Source of the DNA: Tumebacillus avium
GTDB taxonomy: Bacteria > Bacillota > Bacilli > Tumebacillales > Tumebacillaceae
Assembly: GCF_002162355.1 (NCBI RefSeq)
Contig: NZ_CP021434.1
Location: forward strand, 1,086,501-1,150,500
Reading direction: 5' to 3'
DNA: 64,000 nt
How positions within the stretch are numbered: the first letter of the stretch is position 1; every line of letters starts with the position of its first letter. Positions 8,518 through 16,618 of the stretch are shown here, in pieces. A model generated the notes under the pieces. It searched no databases, was not told where the DNA came from, and saw nothing but the letters and a program-made list of their open reading frames with translations. The position numbers and the translations under genes are program-made.

Positions 8518-8580
8518 GACGACTCTGGTGCAACTGTTAGCGCAGCGGCACATCATACAGAGTCGTCTTTTTCCTTTTTT
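8518..8580 (+). terminator. Terminator-like hairpin inside transposon right end
   Basis: GACGACTCTG and CAGAGTCGTC are separated by 30 bases and followed by TTTTTCCTTTTTT. It may insulate the transposon genes from host transcription or structure the element end. Confidence 0.5.
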
Positions 8581-8604
8581 TAATTTGTACGTGGTCATTA
8601 TATC

Positions 8605-8644
8605 CGTCAATTTTTGGACAGGCAATAGCGTCAGCTTTTGGTCA
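8605..8644 (-). repeat. Right end of transposon, two transposase-site repeats
   Basis: Read on the minus strand, TGACCAAAAGCTGACG (8644-8629) and TGTCCAAAAATTGACG (8620-8605) are inverted relative to the left end and have the same 24-base spacing. Confidence 0.75.
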
Positions 8645-8772
8645 ATTGGCATTGGCTGTAACACGTTACATTCCGGACACCGCGGAGCATCCCCAGTTTC
8701 CAACTCGGCATATTCCGTGAAAGCGAAATGTCGATCATTGAACAGAGTCATTTCGATCACAAAAAATTCCAT
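8645..8772 (-). pseudogene. 5' part of transposon-split double-CxxC immunity-like gene
   Basis: It starts at ATG 8772 behind AGGAGGAGCTGT and reads MEFFVIEMTLFNDRHFAF, then GDAPRCPECNVLQPMP, before entering the transposon at 8644. The CPEC pair is the first of the two CxxC motifs; the second is in the 3' part at 5132-5665. The stop of the toxin-tip ORF is 15 bases upstream, the usual toxin-then-immunity order. After the junction the frame runs 198 bases into transposon sequence, so any product would be a chimeric, non-functional peptide. Confidence 0.65.
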
Positions 8773-8787
8773 ACAGCTCCTCCTGCT

Positions 8788-9216
8788 CTATTGTTCTCCT
8801 TGTCCACCTTTGTATTTTAGATTTACTCCGGGTATCCTTTGCCTAATAGCTGGCTCTTGATGTAATGCATGCAGATAATTCCTAAAGCTTTCAGGAGTAG
8901 CTTTCGGATTGTCCTGCAGCCATTTAACTACCCGACTATCATATTCTCGATGCCAGGTTTGATATCCTTTATGAGCATCGGCATCTGTTGCACGGTATTT
9001 AAAGGCTGGATCCTCTCTGTCGAAAACTCCTTTTAAAGTTGCATGTTGCTTCAACTCATTCATGATTTTGTTTGACAACAAATGATGAATTTGACCTGTT
9101 GAATTAACAACATACGTAAAAGTTGCCGTTGCTCCAACCACAAAGAATCCTGACGTGTCAAACACTAATGTCGTAGGTTGAACATCCGCCTGGAAGATAG
9201 TTGCAAGCATTAGCAC
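8788..9216 (-). pseudogene. Orphan toxin tip, HNH/WHH-like nuclease domain
   Basis: The 142-residue frame has HHLLSNKIMNEL, then DADAHKGYQTWHREYDSRVVKW and a conserved helical end (FRNYLHALHQEPAIRQRIPG). The histidines and the GYQTWHREYD segment resemble the HNH/endonuclease VII-type tips (WHH-like) of polymorphic toxins. Just upstream, in a different frame, lies MLNTAAAMEIGRLG ... YHNQAEKIRANAC, which looks like the preceding part of the same toxin. The present ORF is thus probably the frameshifted 3' remnant of a longer gene. The immunity gene follows 15 bases downstream. I cannot tell whether translation from an internal start makes an active domain. Confidence 0.5.
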
Positions 9217-9350
9217 GGATTTTCTCAGCTTGATTATGATACGAATCCATACTTTTCTTGTTTTTTGCTTTATTCGCTATTTGCCACATAACTCCAAGTC
9301 GGCCTATCTCCATTGCAGCAGCCGTGTTCAGCATGCTATCGTACTTTTGA
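9163..9350 (-). pseudogene. Frameshifted upstream part of the toxin gene
   Basis: A frame open from about 9350 to 9155 encodes SQKYDSMLNTAAAMEIGRLG and YHNQAEKIRANACNYLPGG, then meets TGA. The toxin-tip ORF overlaps it in another frame. The start is missing; the region ends at a long hairpin near 9359-9407. Confidence 0.4.
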
Positions 9351-9358
9351 CTCGGATG

Positions 9359-9407
9359 TGACCCACAAGAAGGTCACTTTTTTTCAAAGTGTCCATCTTG
9401 TGGGTCA
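9359..9407. repeat. Long inverted repeat (hairpin)
   Basis: TGACCCACAAGA...CACTTT pairs with its near-complement CAAAGTG...TCTTGTGGGTCA around a T-rich loop. It lies between the toxin remnant and the CdiI-like gene and could stop transcription in both directions. Bases 9419-9436 next to it are a half copy of the AAGACCTGAG-family terminator. Confidence 0.65.
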
Positions 9408-9437
9408 TAGTTCAGAGGCGGTACTCAGATCTTTTCA

Positions 9438-9890
9438 TCACTTTGATAACGCAATCGCTGTTCTGATTGCTTGTGCTAAGGCTCCTGCACCCAGATTAAT
9501 ACCACAAGAGATGCTCTCATCCTCCAAATGGTCAAATCCATTCTTACCGGAGTTGATCGTTGGAATAACAGTGTAGCCTTCTTCTACATTCCATTCCAAA
9601 CTCACATACTTCATGTTTTTGACAGCCTTTACATACCCTTTCACCTTTACAACTTTTTCTATTACCGATGGCTTTAGTTCCTCACTAGGCTCCATTACGT
9701 TCCAATCATCAACTACTTGTTTTACGTCTGACTCCAGCATTTGGTCCGTATATCCGCTTTCCAAAAAATGAGGCAACTCAAGGTCTATGATTGCCCCTCC
9801 CCACTTTTTAGAGATACCTCTGGGCAGAATATATAAGTCTCCGTTCGATGCAGAATATAGACTCACCATTTTAAAATCCAACCGAATCAT
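9438..9890 (-). CDS. CdiI-like (DUF1436-type) immunity protein, probable
   Basis: The 150-residue soluble protein starts MIRLDFKMVSLYSASNGD and has ELPHFLESGYTDQMLE in the middle and GINLGAGALAQAIRTAIALS at the end. That last motif (small-residue helix LGxAIxxAxxxS) and the size resemble contact-dependent inhibition immunity proteins of the DUF1436 group. The ribosome site before ATG 9890 is weak, so initiation at the internal Met 8 is possible. It lies among toxin and immunity remnants, which supports the role. No matching toxin is adjacent, so it would be an orphan immunity gene. Confidence 0.5.
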   Translation of the reverse strand: MIRLDFKMVSLYSASNGDLYILPRGISKKWGGAIIDLELPHFLESGYTDQMLESDVKQVVDDWNVMEPSEELKPSVIEKVVKVKGYVKAVKNMKYVSLEWNVEEGYTVIPTINSGKNGFDHLEDESISCGINLGAGALAQAIRTAIALSK

Positions 9891-9947
9891 CCCGATTCAC
9901 ATGACCAAAAAAGTTCTGGTGCCAAAAATGCACACCCCGTTTGTTAT

Positions 9948-9995
9948 AACGCAATCAAGCGACTTCATCAGTCCAAACGCCTCTTGGGATACGCC
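9948..9995 (-). pseudogene. Fragment of an HTH-TPR regulator 3' end
   Basis: The minus strand reads QEAFGLMKSLD, matching QEAFEQMKSLD near the C-terminus of the regulator at 19622-20911. Similarity stops on both sides. It is a small recombination footprint fused to the end of an immunity pseudogene. Confidence 0.45.
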
Positions 9996-10479
9996 TAGAA
10001 TGGACATTTGTACTCTACAGAAGGTACTAGATTTATGATTGTAAATCCGTGCTGGTTCACGAAATCTCGAAACCTTCCGTTACGACAATTGTACCCGGCA
10101 ATCCAATTGGCCAAAATACATTTGCTCCATCTCAGGTATCCTCATCAATCACAACATTTTTATATGTGTGGATATTGTCCCGATTTTGCAAAACTGAAAA
10201 GTAGGCTCGCTGACATATTCTATTTGCGAAAGAGTTGGGGTTTTCTCAGTTCGACTGCCGCCGTATGGGACTACTGCTTGATAATACACCGGGGGTTCCT
10301 CTGACGACTTGCCTTTCCTTGCCACCTTCACCACGTCTAGGAGTTGGAAACTGTTAATTCCCTTCAATCCCAATTGTGAGTACAGTTTTACCACTCGTTC
10401 CGATACAACAAATGGTGAAACTGAATCAAATGCGAAATGCCGATCATTGAACAGATTCATTTTTATTGAAAAAATCCAT
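9995..10479 (-). pseudogene. Second, decayed copy of the double-CxxC immunity-like gene
   Basis: It is closely similar to the gene at 5132-5665 (SVSPFVVSERVVKLYSQLG, YYQAVVPYGGSRTE, SQIEYVSEPTFQFCKIG). It has several lesions: a frameshift just after the start at 10479, and a deletion fusing RHFAF to DSVSPFVV, which removes the first CxxC region. The second pair is FQFC, having lost one cysteine. A two-base insertion sits near 10172, a TGG-to-TGA change near 10138, and a further shift before the end. The deletion joins two similar sequences (coding HFAF and DFAF), suggesting recombination between short direct repeats. It cannot encode a functional protein. Confidence 0.75.
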
Positions 10480-10527
10480 GACCCCTTCTCCTATCGTATT
10501 CATCTACTCGATCAATTAGATTACGAA

Positions 10528-10562
10528 GAGACCTGAGTCTGGAAGATTCCAGCTCAGGTCTC
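10528..10562 (-). terminator. Terminator, AAGACCTGAG family (copy 2)
   Basis: GAGACCTGAG pairs with CTCAGGTCTC, with an inner TCTGGAA/TTCCAG stem. It follows the immunity gene that ends at 10569. Confidence 0.8.
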
Positions 10563-10568
10563 ATTTTG

Positions 10569-11303
10569 CTAGTTCAGAAGAGTATTACAAAGCAGGTGAA
10601 ACGTTCCTTGTAAACCCCGATATGGATTGTTCCAGTACATGGCCACTTGATTCAAAGGGCGGATTTTTTTCGTCCCGTTCATCAATTGAATCACCCAACC
10701 GTAATCTTCATCTGATCCCCAACTTCCTCCAAATTTGCAACGTAACAGTTCTCCGAAGTAGGCCGCAGCATCGCAGAGAAAATCCCAGTCAACTTCAAGA
10801 CTTTCATCTTCTTTGCTACGTATTACCTTCTCCAGCGCTGCAACGGTGTCTGGATTGGTATGATCAAGTTGATGATCGTATTCAAAGCGCTTTACTCGCT
10901 CCGTAAGATTGTCCAGTACGCTTCTTGCTATCTCATCTGTAGGCTTAGGCACACCTTTCGCACTTATCTCGAACCAAGAAAGCCCTTTGTCCACAATCAG
11001 TTGAACCATTTCAGCTAAGACTTCCTTCAAGTTCTCTTCGTCTGTATAATACCACCAAATATCTTCCCTACCAGAAAGTGTTGCACCATAAATACCCACT
11101 GGGTCCCGACTCGTTTCCAAAAAAACGCGCACAGCCTGATGGCGATGACCACTCTTGTCAAAGACGATATATTGAGTCAAGTTACCCATCTGTTTACTGT
11201 ACGTCCACATATTTGCTCCTGATCTCTTAGGGTCTAAAGAGAACCCCTGCTCAGTGATAGGAGCAGTAGCCATTAGCAGCATTTTTTTCAAACCCTTGGA
11301 CAT
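10569..11303 (-). CDS. Candidate immunity protein for the RHS toxin (DUF4304-like N-terminus)
   Basis: The 244-residue soluble protein starts at ATG 11303 behind GGGAGGTCAG, 39 bases after the stop of the RHS toxin gene. Residues ~1-65 (MLLMATAPITEQGFSLDPKR ... TQYIVFDKSGHR) resemble the start of DUF4304 proteins, and the rest is helical with a Trp-rich end. Position directly behind the variable toxin tip is the strongest argument that it is the cognate immunity protein. A terminator follows, so toxin and immunity may share a transcript. The family match is tentative and the interaction is inferred. Confidence 0.6.
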   Translation of the reverse strand: MSKGLKKMLLMATAPITEQGFSLDPKRSGANMWTYSKQMGNLTQYIVFDKSGHRHQAVRVFLETSRDPVGIYGATLSGREDIWWYYTDEENLKEVLAEMVQLIVDKGLSWFEISAKGVPKPTDEIARSVLDNLTERVKRFEYDHQLDHTNPDTVAALEKVIRSKEDESLEVDWDFLCDAAAYFGELLRCKFGGSWGSDEDYGWVIQLMNGTKKIRPLNQVAMYWNNPYRGLQGTFHLLCNTLLN

Positions 11304-11342
11304 ATTTCTGACCTCCCTGGTTCTTTCATTATGGGGAATTCA

Positions 11343-14300
11343 CTAACCCCCCAATGGTGGAAACAGATACCCGGCAATTTGTATTCCTCTAATTATAAAG
11401 TAAGCAGTTGTACCAGCTGCTGCAGTTTGGTTCACCCGATCCCAAGATAAAGAGCTGCTGTTACCGCTTTCCGGTTTTTTTACCTCTCCGTAGTAAATTA
11501 CTCCAGGATCTGTGTCATAAAAGGTGTACAATCTCAGTAATTTATTGGAGTTTGTGGGATGAGGAAGATCCAAAAAATCCGGATTCCATGAAACTCCCGC
11601 CTTAGTTTTAATACCGTAGGTTGAACTCCAGGCATTTAAGTATCTATTCAACTGCACCTTCCCTTGCTTATTTTTATCCGTGGAGCCATGGTAGGTAATT
11701 GGTTTTAATTCGTAGATTTCAAATATAGTGAAATCTTCATCCCATAACCCCATATCAAGTCGATTCTTACCATCCGGAGTTTGCGTTTCAACCCTTGCAT
11801 GTTCTTTGCCAAATTTCCCAAGAAAGTAAGCTTCAACCTCTTGATGAACCAGTATCCCGAACAAGTTCTTACGTTCTTCGTAGTAATTGGGATCCTTAGT
11901 TACCCCCTCTTGCCTATGTCCGGACGGATCGATATACGTAAGAGGATTGTTCTGAACATACGAATACAGGTTCAGACTGAGCGGGTCGTTTGCTTCCCCT
12001 TCATACGTGTCTTCGTTGATAAAGCGACCTTGGCTTGGATCGTACCAACGGGCACGCAGGTAAATCAGCGATGTAGACGGGTCTTGGAGTTCGCCTGCGT
12101 AATGAAAGGAGTTGTGAACCTGTGCCGTTTCGGTCAGTTGGTTGCCCCAGATGTCATACGTGTATTGGTTCAGCAGGGCTCCGTTTGCATCACGGATTTC
12201 GGTGACATCGCCGTGACCGTTGTGGAGATAGTAGGCTTTTTGACCATCGGCCGTTTCCAATGCGGCAAGACCGTTGCCGCGGATATAGCGGACTTTCAGT
12301 GAAGCTGCACCATTCACTACATCAGCTTCAGCGATGATATCCTGACCATCGTAGTAATATCGGGTTGTCGCTCCATTTTCTTTGCGTTCGTAGAGCAGAC
12401 CATCGCCGTCATATGCATATTCTACCACGTTGCCATCCGCTGCGGTTACACGGATCAGACGATTCCACTCGTCATATTCATACCCTGCTGCAGACGGTTC
12501 CAGCGGACGGTCGGATTGCAGAGAATTGCGGTTGCCGCGCACGTCATAGGCGTAGGTTTCTGCAAACTGGCTCGACGTTTCGACACGGCGCTGCTTGTCA
12601 TAGGTGAACGTGAAGATGTTGCCGTTTTCCGTCTTTTGGGTCTGGTTGTCAGCCGCATCATATTCATAAGCAAAGGTGTTCAGAGCAGCGTTGGTTTGAT
12701 CCTTTTGTTCAAGAGCAACGAGGTTCTTGTTGGCATCGTACGTCTTCCCAATGGTAATGCCGTTCAGGAACGTTCCTGTCTTGACCTGCCCGATCGAGTT
12801 GTACGTATATGCAGCTTCGGGAGCAGCTGTCGCACTGCCAACGGAAAGCGATCCGATCTGATTGCGTTGATTGATGCTGTAGAAGATCTCACGACCAAAT
12901 GGATCGGTCATCTTGGTGCGGTTCCCCGCTGCGTCATACGCGTAGGAGATGGACTTGCCATCCGGCAACTGGACAGCTGCCAGGAGACCCAACGCGGTGT
13001 AGGCATATGCTGATATGCCGCGCACATCGGTCATCTTGGTTCGCTTGCCCGCAAGGTCATACTCATAAGAAACCACATCAGAGGGCGTTGATTTGCTAGT
13101 CAGCTGGTTGCGATTGTCATATGCGTATTGGATCGTTTGGCCTTTGCGGTCGATCTTACTGAGCAAATTGCCATTCGCATCATAGTAATATTTCTCGGCT
13201 TGTCCTAATGGATCGACTTTTTTGATCAAACGGCCGAGTGCATCATACGTTTTGACTGTTTGCTTGCTGTCCGGGTACAGGATGTTCGTCTGATTTCCCA
13301 GCAGGTCATATGTGTAAGAGATGATCTTGCCATCCGGATCGGTAACGCTCGTCAGCTCTTGCACGGCATTATATTGATATCCGGTACGAGCTCCTTTGCC
13401 GTCTTCTTTGAAGATCATGTTGCCGGCAAGGTCATAGCCGGTCTTCTGAATGACCTGATTGCCTTTTACAGCATCGACCGTTTCATTCAGGACAACGCGG
13501 CCCAACTTGTCGTACGTCTCGCGCTGTGTCGCGCCATCCGCATCGGTGACCGCCTTGTTGCGCAGGGCATCGTTGTAGAGGATCGTGGATTTGGTCAGGT
13601 CTGCGTACGTAAGTTCAATCGGGCGTGCCCAAGGATCGTATTTAGTCGCAGTACGGTTGCCCAGTGCATCTTCTTCCCAGATCGGGTTGCCCGAGTTGTC
13701 ATACCCGTATTTGGCTTTCGCTTGGTACACGCCGTCAAGGATTGCACCTGCTTCTGTTTTCCAGCCGAGCTGGTTGAACTTCGTCAGGCTCTTCAGCCCG
13801 AGTTCATCAACCGTTTCCACCTCGTTTTGCAGATCGCGGTAAGTCACCGTTTGCGTCGAGAGGTCTGCATTGGTCTGCTTGACTGTACGGCCGAGCTTGT
13901 CGTACTCGTAGGCGGTGCTGTTCCCTTTGCCATCGGTCCACTTGGTCATCGCGCCGAGCGGGAGGCTGTACTCGAACGATTGGCTGCTCGTTTGCACGGC
14001 ACCGTCGATATCTGTGGTTTGCACGGTGAGTTTCGTCGGGAATGCGTATTGGTACTGCGAACTGTACTCCACTTGCTGCACCAGATCGCCGGTCGTGCCT
14101 TTGTCACGGGAGGAGATCACGTTCCCGTAGCTGTCGTATTCGTAGTTCTGTTGGCGGAGCAGTTGATCGTTTTCTTTGATTGTCACTTGCAGCGGGCTGC
14201 GCTGCGCGTTGTAGGTGAACTCCGTCTTTTTCGTTTGCGTTGCGCTGATCGGCTCTGTAACGCTTTTCAGCAAATGGGTCAGCGTATCGTAGACGTATGT

Positions 14301-16571
14301 TTTGGCGGTGCCGTTCGGGTCGGTTTCGGTCATCACATTGCCGTAGTCATCGTACGTCTGGGACGTCGTTGTCGCCTCAGCCGGGGTACCTGCTTTGATG
14401 AATTGGTTGCTGACCTGGTTAGGTACAGGCAGTCTGCGCGTCTCATCATAGGTCTTGGTCACGAAGCGCTGCTCATCGTTGGCGCTTTGTGTGACTTTGG
14501 TGTTGTAGTAAACAGCTCCCAGCGAAGAGTCAATGTAGTCTTTCTTTTGATCAAACTTACTAGCGACGCCTTCTTTTTGAATCGACACGGAGAACGTCAT
14601 GTCCGTGGAGTAGGAACTGCCCATATCCCCGGTGTAGGTGATCGTTTTCGTGTTTTTGTTTTCGACCGTTCCGTTGCTGTAGACCAGTTGATCGGAAACG
14701 GAAGCGAGTCGGTACGTTTCGTTCACCGCCGAAGAAGCGAGGAAGCGCTTGGTTATGTTCGGCTCGTAGTTGTATACCGTTTTTGCGCCGGTCGGATGGG
14801 TGACGCCGGAGACGAGCGCATAAGGGTTGGACGTGTTCGGCGTGCTGCCGAGCAGGTTGAATTTGGCTGCTTTGATCGCGTAATCATACGTGGTGCGACG
14901 CCCTGCTTCGTCGGTGACAGAGGTCAGCAGCTCTTTGTTGCTGGCAGCCGTGGAAACTTGCTTGGTGTAGACGACGGTGCGGTCGCCTTGGGTCAGGCGA
15001 ACTTCCTGCGGCGTATAGGTGATCGCGATGGCATTGCCAACGGAGTTTTCGATACGGGATAAAACTTTGCCATAGGTTGCATGAGTCGTATAAAGGAACT
15101 GCACATAGTTGCCATACGTGTCTGTCATTTTGATCAGACGGCCCGTGGCGTCAAAATATTGCTTGGTGCCGGAGTTTTCCGACTTGAGCACAGACGCGGA
15201 AGTCACGCCGTTTACCACGACAGACGTGTCTGCCGTGTAGGTGAGATCTTTCCACGTGTAGCCCTTGAGCGAGGAACCTGACACTTCATAGGTGCCGCTA
15301 TCTGCAAGGTGTACGTACTTCTTGCCATCTTTCGATTCAACAGACGGCATTTTCCACGACCAGCCGGTGCCAATCGGATAGAGGGTTTCTTCGTACGATT
15401 TTACAGTCCGGTTGTAATAGCTGGTGTATGAACCGACTTCTACAGGCTGGATTTCCGGAGCGGAATCGCTGTAGTATGTTACATCCCTAATACTGATGTA
15501 GTACGAATCGCCGCGCCAGGATGAGGAGGAGAAGACGCTACCGTTTTTGCTAATGACGCTTGATCGATAGGAATCCGCCTCACTATAAGTTGCAAATGGA
15601 GAAGTAACCAAGGTGGAATTGGATGCGCTGCTAATTGATGCTGTAGAAGAGGTAGCGCTGCTGGAAATCGAGTAAGGGTTAACTTCGTAAACGTAACGTA
15701 TGTAGGGTAGACCATTACTGGTGTCCCACCCTCCGTAATGCACTCTGCTCTTCAGAGAAGTCATCTCGCTGCTTAGCCCAGAATTCGTGTAGTAAACTTC
15801 AGACCCGGTTTTATTTGTGGAAGAGATAACAATCCCACCCTTATAATCCGGGTTATAGTCGCCATTTCTGTCTTCTTGATAATCTTGCGTTTCTACCCAC
15901 GTGACATTGTAACCGCGCGCTTCTCGTAAGGAACGAACGTCAAACAGCACGCGATAGTCATATTCACTTGAGGTTGATGAAGTGGTAGACATATCGAATA
16001 ACTGGGCATTTTGACTCGAATACGTGCGCTCCAGAGAAAAATCCAGTCCGTTTCGTCCGACCAGTGTCATATCGGACGCATTCAGCGACAAGGCTCCGGA
16101 GAGGGTCGAGATGTTTTCATCACCTAACGATACCTTGTAGGGGGCCTCATTAATTTCACCGCCGAGGTCTTGCGGCGGAGTTACGACCGGGTCGGTGACC
16201 GAAGTTACAGCCACTGCCATTTTCGGATCGGAAGGCACAAGAAGCTCTGGGTCAGCAACAATTTTACTCTTCACTTCTTTTGACTTGTTTGCCTGCTGAG
16301 GCTTAAGTTGTTTGAGAGTTTCTTTGTAGGGCTTCTTGGTCCACTTGGAGAGTTTCAAAGCATTGCCAAGTTCAGTTGCGGATACGCCTCCATTTAACTC
16401 ATCCTGTACGAATTGCTCGGTTACACCGAACTCTTTGGCCAGTTTGGAGATCTGATTGTTCTTCTTGTCAACCTTATCAATCTTCGCAGCAGAAACAGGT
16501 GTAGTTGTCGTGAAAATCATCGACATAATGAGTGTCGCGACGGCCAGCCTGTTTAATCTTCTATTTTTCAT
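11343..16571 (-). CDS. Secreted RHS/YD-repeat polymorphic toxin with PD-(D/E)xK-like tip
   Basis: The 1742-residue protein has a signal peptide (MKNRRLNRLAVATLIMSMIF ... VSA). A short helical region follows (to ~90), then a beta-rich domain (~150-450). Dozens of YD repeats, such as YEYDKLGRTVKQTNAD and YDLAGNMIFKEDG, come next, and the RHS core motif YLRARWYDPSQGRFINEDTY ends with YIDPSGH near 1552. The final ~190 residues are the toxin. D1606 (NRLDMG), E1621 and K1623 (IYELKP) have the D-x14-E-x-K spacing of restriction-endonuclease-fold nucleases. The architecture matches WapA-type contact toxins. A candidate immunity gene follows at 11303 and a LamG/YD protein precedes at 18514. Nuclease activity is inferred from the motif. 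Confidence 0.85.
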   Translation of the reverse strand: MKNRRLNRLAVATLIMSMIFTTTTPVSAAKIDKVDKKNNQISKLAKEFGVTEQFVQDELNGGVSATELGNALKLSKWTKKPYKETLKQLKPQQANKSKEVKSKIVADPELLVPSDPKMAVAVTSVTDPVVTPPQDLGGEINEAPYKVSLGDENISTLSGALSLNASDMTLVGRNGLDFSLERTYSSQNAQLFDMSTTSSTSSEYDYRVLFDVRSLREARGYNVTWVETQDYQEDRNGDYNPDYKGGIVISSTNKTGSEVYYTNSGLSSEMTSLKSRVHYGGWDTSNGLPYIRYVYEVNPYSISSSATSSTASISSASNSTLVTSPFATYSEADSYRSSVISKNGSVFSSSSWRGDSYYISIRDVTYYSDSAPEIQPVEVGSYTSYYNRTVKSYEETLYPIGTGWSWKMPSVESKDGKKYVHLADSGTYEVSGSSLKGYTWKDLTYTADTSVVVNGVTSASVLKSENSGTKQYFDATGRLIKMTDTYGNYVQFLYTTHATYGKVLSRIENSVGNAIAITYTPQEVRLTQGDRTVVYTKQVSTAASNKELLTSVTDEAGRRTTYDYAIKAAKFNLLGSTPNTSNPYALVSGVTHPTGAKTVYNYEPNITKRFLASSAVNETYRLASVSDQLVYSNGTVENKNTKTITYTGDMGSSYSTDMTFSVSIQKEGVASKFDQKKDYIDSSLGAVYYNTKVTQSANDEQRFVTKTYDETRRLPVPNQVSNQFIKAGTPAEATTTSQTYDDYGNVMTETDPNGTAKTYVYDTLTHLLKSVTEPISATQTKKTEFTYNAQRSPLQVTIKENDQLLRQQNYEYDSYGNVISSRDKGTTGDLVQQVEYSSQYQYAFPTKLTVQTTDIDGAVQTSSQSFEYSLPLGAMTKWTDGKGNSTAYEYDKLGRTVKQTNADLSTQTVTYRDLQNEVETVDELGLKSLTKFNQLGWKTEAGAILDGVYQAKAKYGYDNSGNPIWEEDALGNRTATKYDPWARPIELTYADLTKSTILYNDALRNKAVTDADGATQRETYDKLGRVVLNETVDAVKGNQVIQKTGYDLAGNMIFKEDGKGARTGYQYNAVQELTSVTDPDGKIISYTYDLLGNQTNILYPDSKQTVKTYDALGRLIKKVDPLGQAEKYYYDANGNLLSKIDRKGQTIQYAYDNRNQLTSKSTPSDVVSYEYDLAGKRTKMTDVRGISAYAYTALGLLAAVQLPDGKSISYAYDAAGNRTKMTDPFGREIFYSINQRNQIGSLSVGSATAAPEAAYTYNSIGQVKTGTFLNGITIGKTYDANKNLVALEQKDQTNAALNTFAYEYDAADNQTQKTENGNIFTFTYDKQRRVETSSQFAETYAYDVRGNRNSLQSDRPLEPSAAGYEYDEWNRLIRVTAADGNVVEYAYDGDGLLYERKENGATTRYYYDGQDIIAEADVVNGAASLKVRYIRGNGLAALETADGQKAYYLHNGHGDVTEIRDANGALLNQYTYDIWGNQLTETAQVHNSFHYAGELQDPSTSLIYLRARWYDPSQGRFINEDTYEGEANDPLSLNLYSYVQNNPLTYIDPSGHRQEGVTKDPNYYEERKNLFGILVHQEVEAYFLGKFGKEHARVETQTPDGKNRLDMGLWDEDFTIFEIYELKPITYHGSTDKNKQGKVQLNRYLNAWSSTYGIKTKAGVSWNPDFLDLPHPTNSNKLLRLYTFYDTDPGVIYYGEVKKPESGNSSSLSWDRVNQTAAAGTTAYFIIRGIQIAGYLFPPLGG

Positions 16572-16618
16572 ACGTTGCCCACTCCAATCCGAATTTTACC
16601 ATGGTACATGCAGGTGTC

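Larger units (their letters stand above)
5666..8644. mobile_element. Three-gene DDE transposon (TniA/TniB-like with DUF6431-type gene)
   Basis: The 2979-base element carries, on the minus strand, a zinc-ribbon gene, a DDE transposase and an AAA+ ATPase. Each end has two copies of a 16-base motif spaced by 24 bases. On the left these are TGTCCGTAAATTGACA at 5666 and TGTCCAAGAATTGACG at 5690. On the right, read inward on the minus strand, they are TGACCAAAAGCTGACG from 8644 and TGTCCAAAAATTGACG from 8620. The matching spacing on both sides fixes the ends. Multiple transposase sites at each end are typical of Mu/Tn7/Tn5053-type systems. The five flanking bases (TATAA left, ATTGG right) are not identical, so a target duplication is not demonstrated. 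It disrupts an immunity-like gene. Confidence 0.75.

Noticed and set aside
13260-15062. 600-codon open frame on the plus strand
   Set aside because: It is antisense to the RHS gene; repeated YD codons happen to avoid stops in that frame. No start signal or recognisable domain.
11343-16571. Plain WapA identity for the RHS protein
   Set aside because: The tip and the LamG companion differ from what I know of WapA, so I name only the RHS architecture.
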